Shown here piece after piece: positions 31,260-31,376 of a DNA stretch of 31,376 bases (position 1 is its first letter; each line of letters opens with the position of its first letter). The notes beneath the pieces are model-generated. The model had not been told where the DNA came from, ran no database searches, and saw only the letters and a list, made by a program, of their open reading frames with translations. Location: NCBI GenBank assembly GCA_905397405.1, contig CAJPVJ010000229.1:1-31376 (forward strand), written 5' to 3'. The position numbers were made by a program, and so were the translations under genes. Source of the stretch: Oppiella nova (Eukaryota; Arthropoda; Arachnida; Sarcoptiformes; Oppiidae).

Positions 31260-31376
31260 CACCTCTTTATTTGATTCCCTTTCCATTTGCTATTATTTCG
31301 CCTTAAATTGGAAATTATTTATTTAAATCAAAGATATAAATCACTTCCGCATTAAACCTCGAAAAAGGCGTTCAAA
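31222..31376 (-). repeat. Inverted repeat 3, right arm, cut by the window end
   Basis: Starts with a CT tract (31221-31254) and continues as the mirror of 30870-31023 to the last base. The true outer end of the arm may lie outside the window. Confidence 0.93.

Overview
This window is AT-rich (roughly 70% by eye), non-coding-looking eukaryotic DNA. I could find no protein-coding gene, tRNA, rRNA or recognisable transposon in it. The longest open frame is 158 codons (8245-8721) and matches no family I know. Most other open frames encode Ser-Leu or Glu-Arg runs because they cross (CT)n or (GA)n tracts. The compositional style (AT-rich, very dense dinucleotide repeats, no compact genes) fits an intron or intergenic region of an animal, perhaps an arthropod such as a mite. 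That assignment is a guess and no diagnostic gene supports it.

The most visible component is polypurine/polypyrimidine microsatellite. About fifty (GA)n or (CT)n tracts of about 15-65 bp occur, on average one every 600-700 bp, in both orientations and along the whole window. Small (GT)n, (CA)n, (AT)n and (TGAG)n arrays are also present.

The second component is less obvious. Short, GC-richer words recur far more often than this base composition should allow. The main one is RGCACYGGTAGT, with about 39 degenerate copies on both strands and a cluster at 27.9-30.7 kb. Several copies abut or lie close to GA/CT tracts. A second is the perfect palindrome ACAGAATATTCTGT, whose 12-bp core occurs exactly six times, with several partial copies; its core is a GAA-TA-TTC heat-shock-element-like unit pair. 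A third, weaker word is GGAATGGGAG.

The third component is duplication. There is a 128-bp tandem duplication carrying a perfect hairpin (14005-14258), a 126-bp identical direct repeat pair offset by 498 bp (14979-15602), and three inverted duplications that end in or pass through GA/CT tracts: 7230-7418 and 8404-8470 against 8936-9194; 25061-25173 against 25338-25444; 30870-31023 against 31222-31376. Two of the three lie beside a single N (7226, 25060), so assembly joins are a serious alternative to real biology there.

Region by region: 1-6.3 kb is AT-rich with scattered GA/CT tracts and two palindromes; 6.3-9.3 kb holds the mosaic inverted duplication; 9.3-14 kb is AT-rich with motif sites; 14-15.6 kb holds the tandem and direct repeats; 15.6-24.3 kb is AT-rich with GA/CT tracts and motif sites; 24.3-27.9 kb holds palindromes and the second inverted repeat; 27.9-30.8 kb is the motif-dense segment; 30.8 kb to the end is the third inverted repeat, cut by the window edge.
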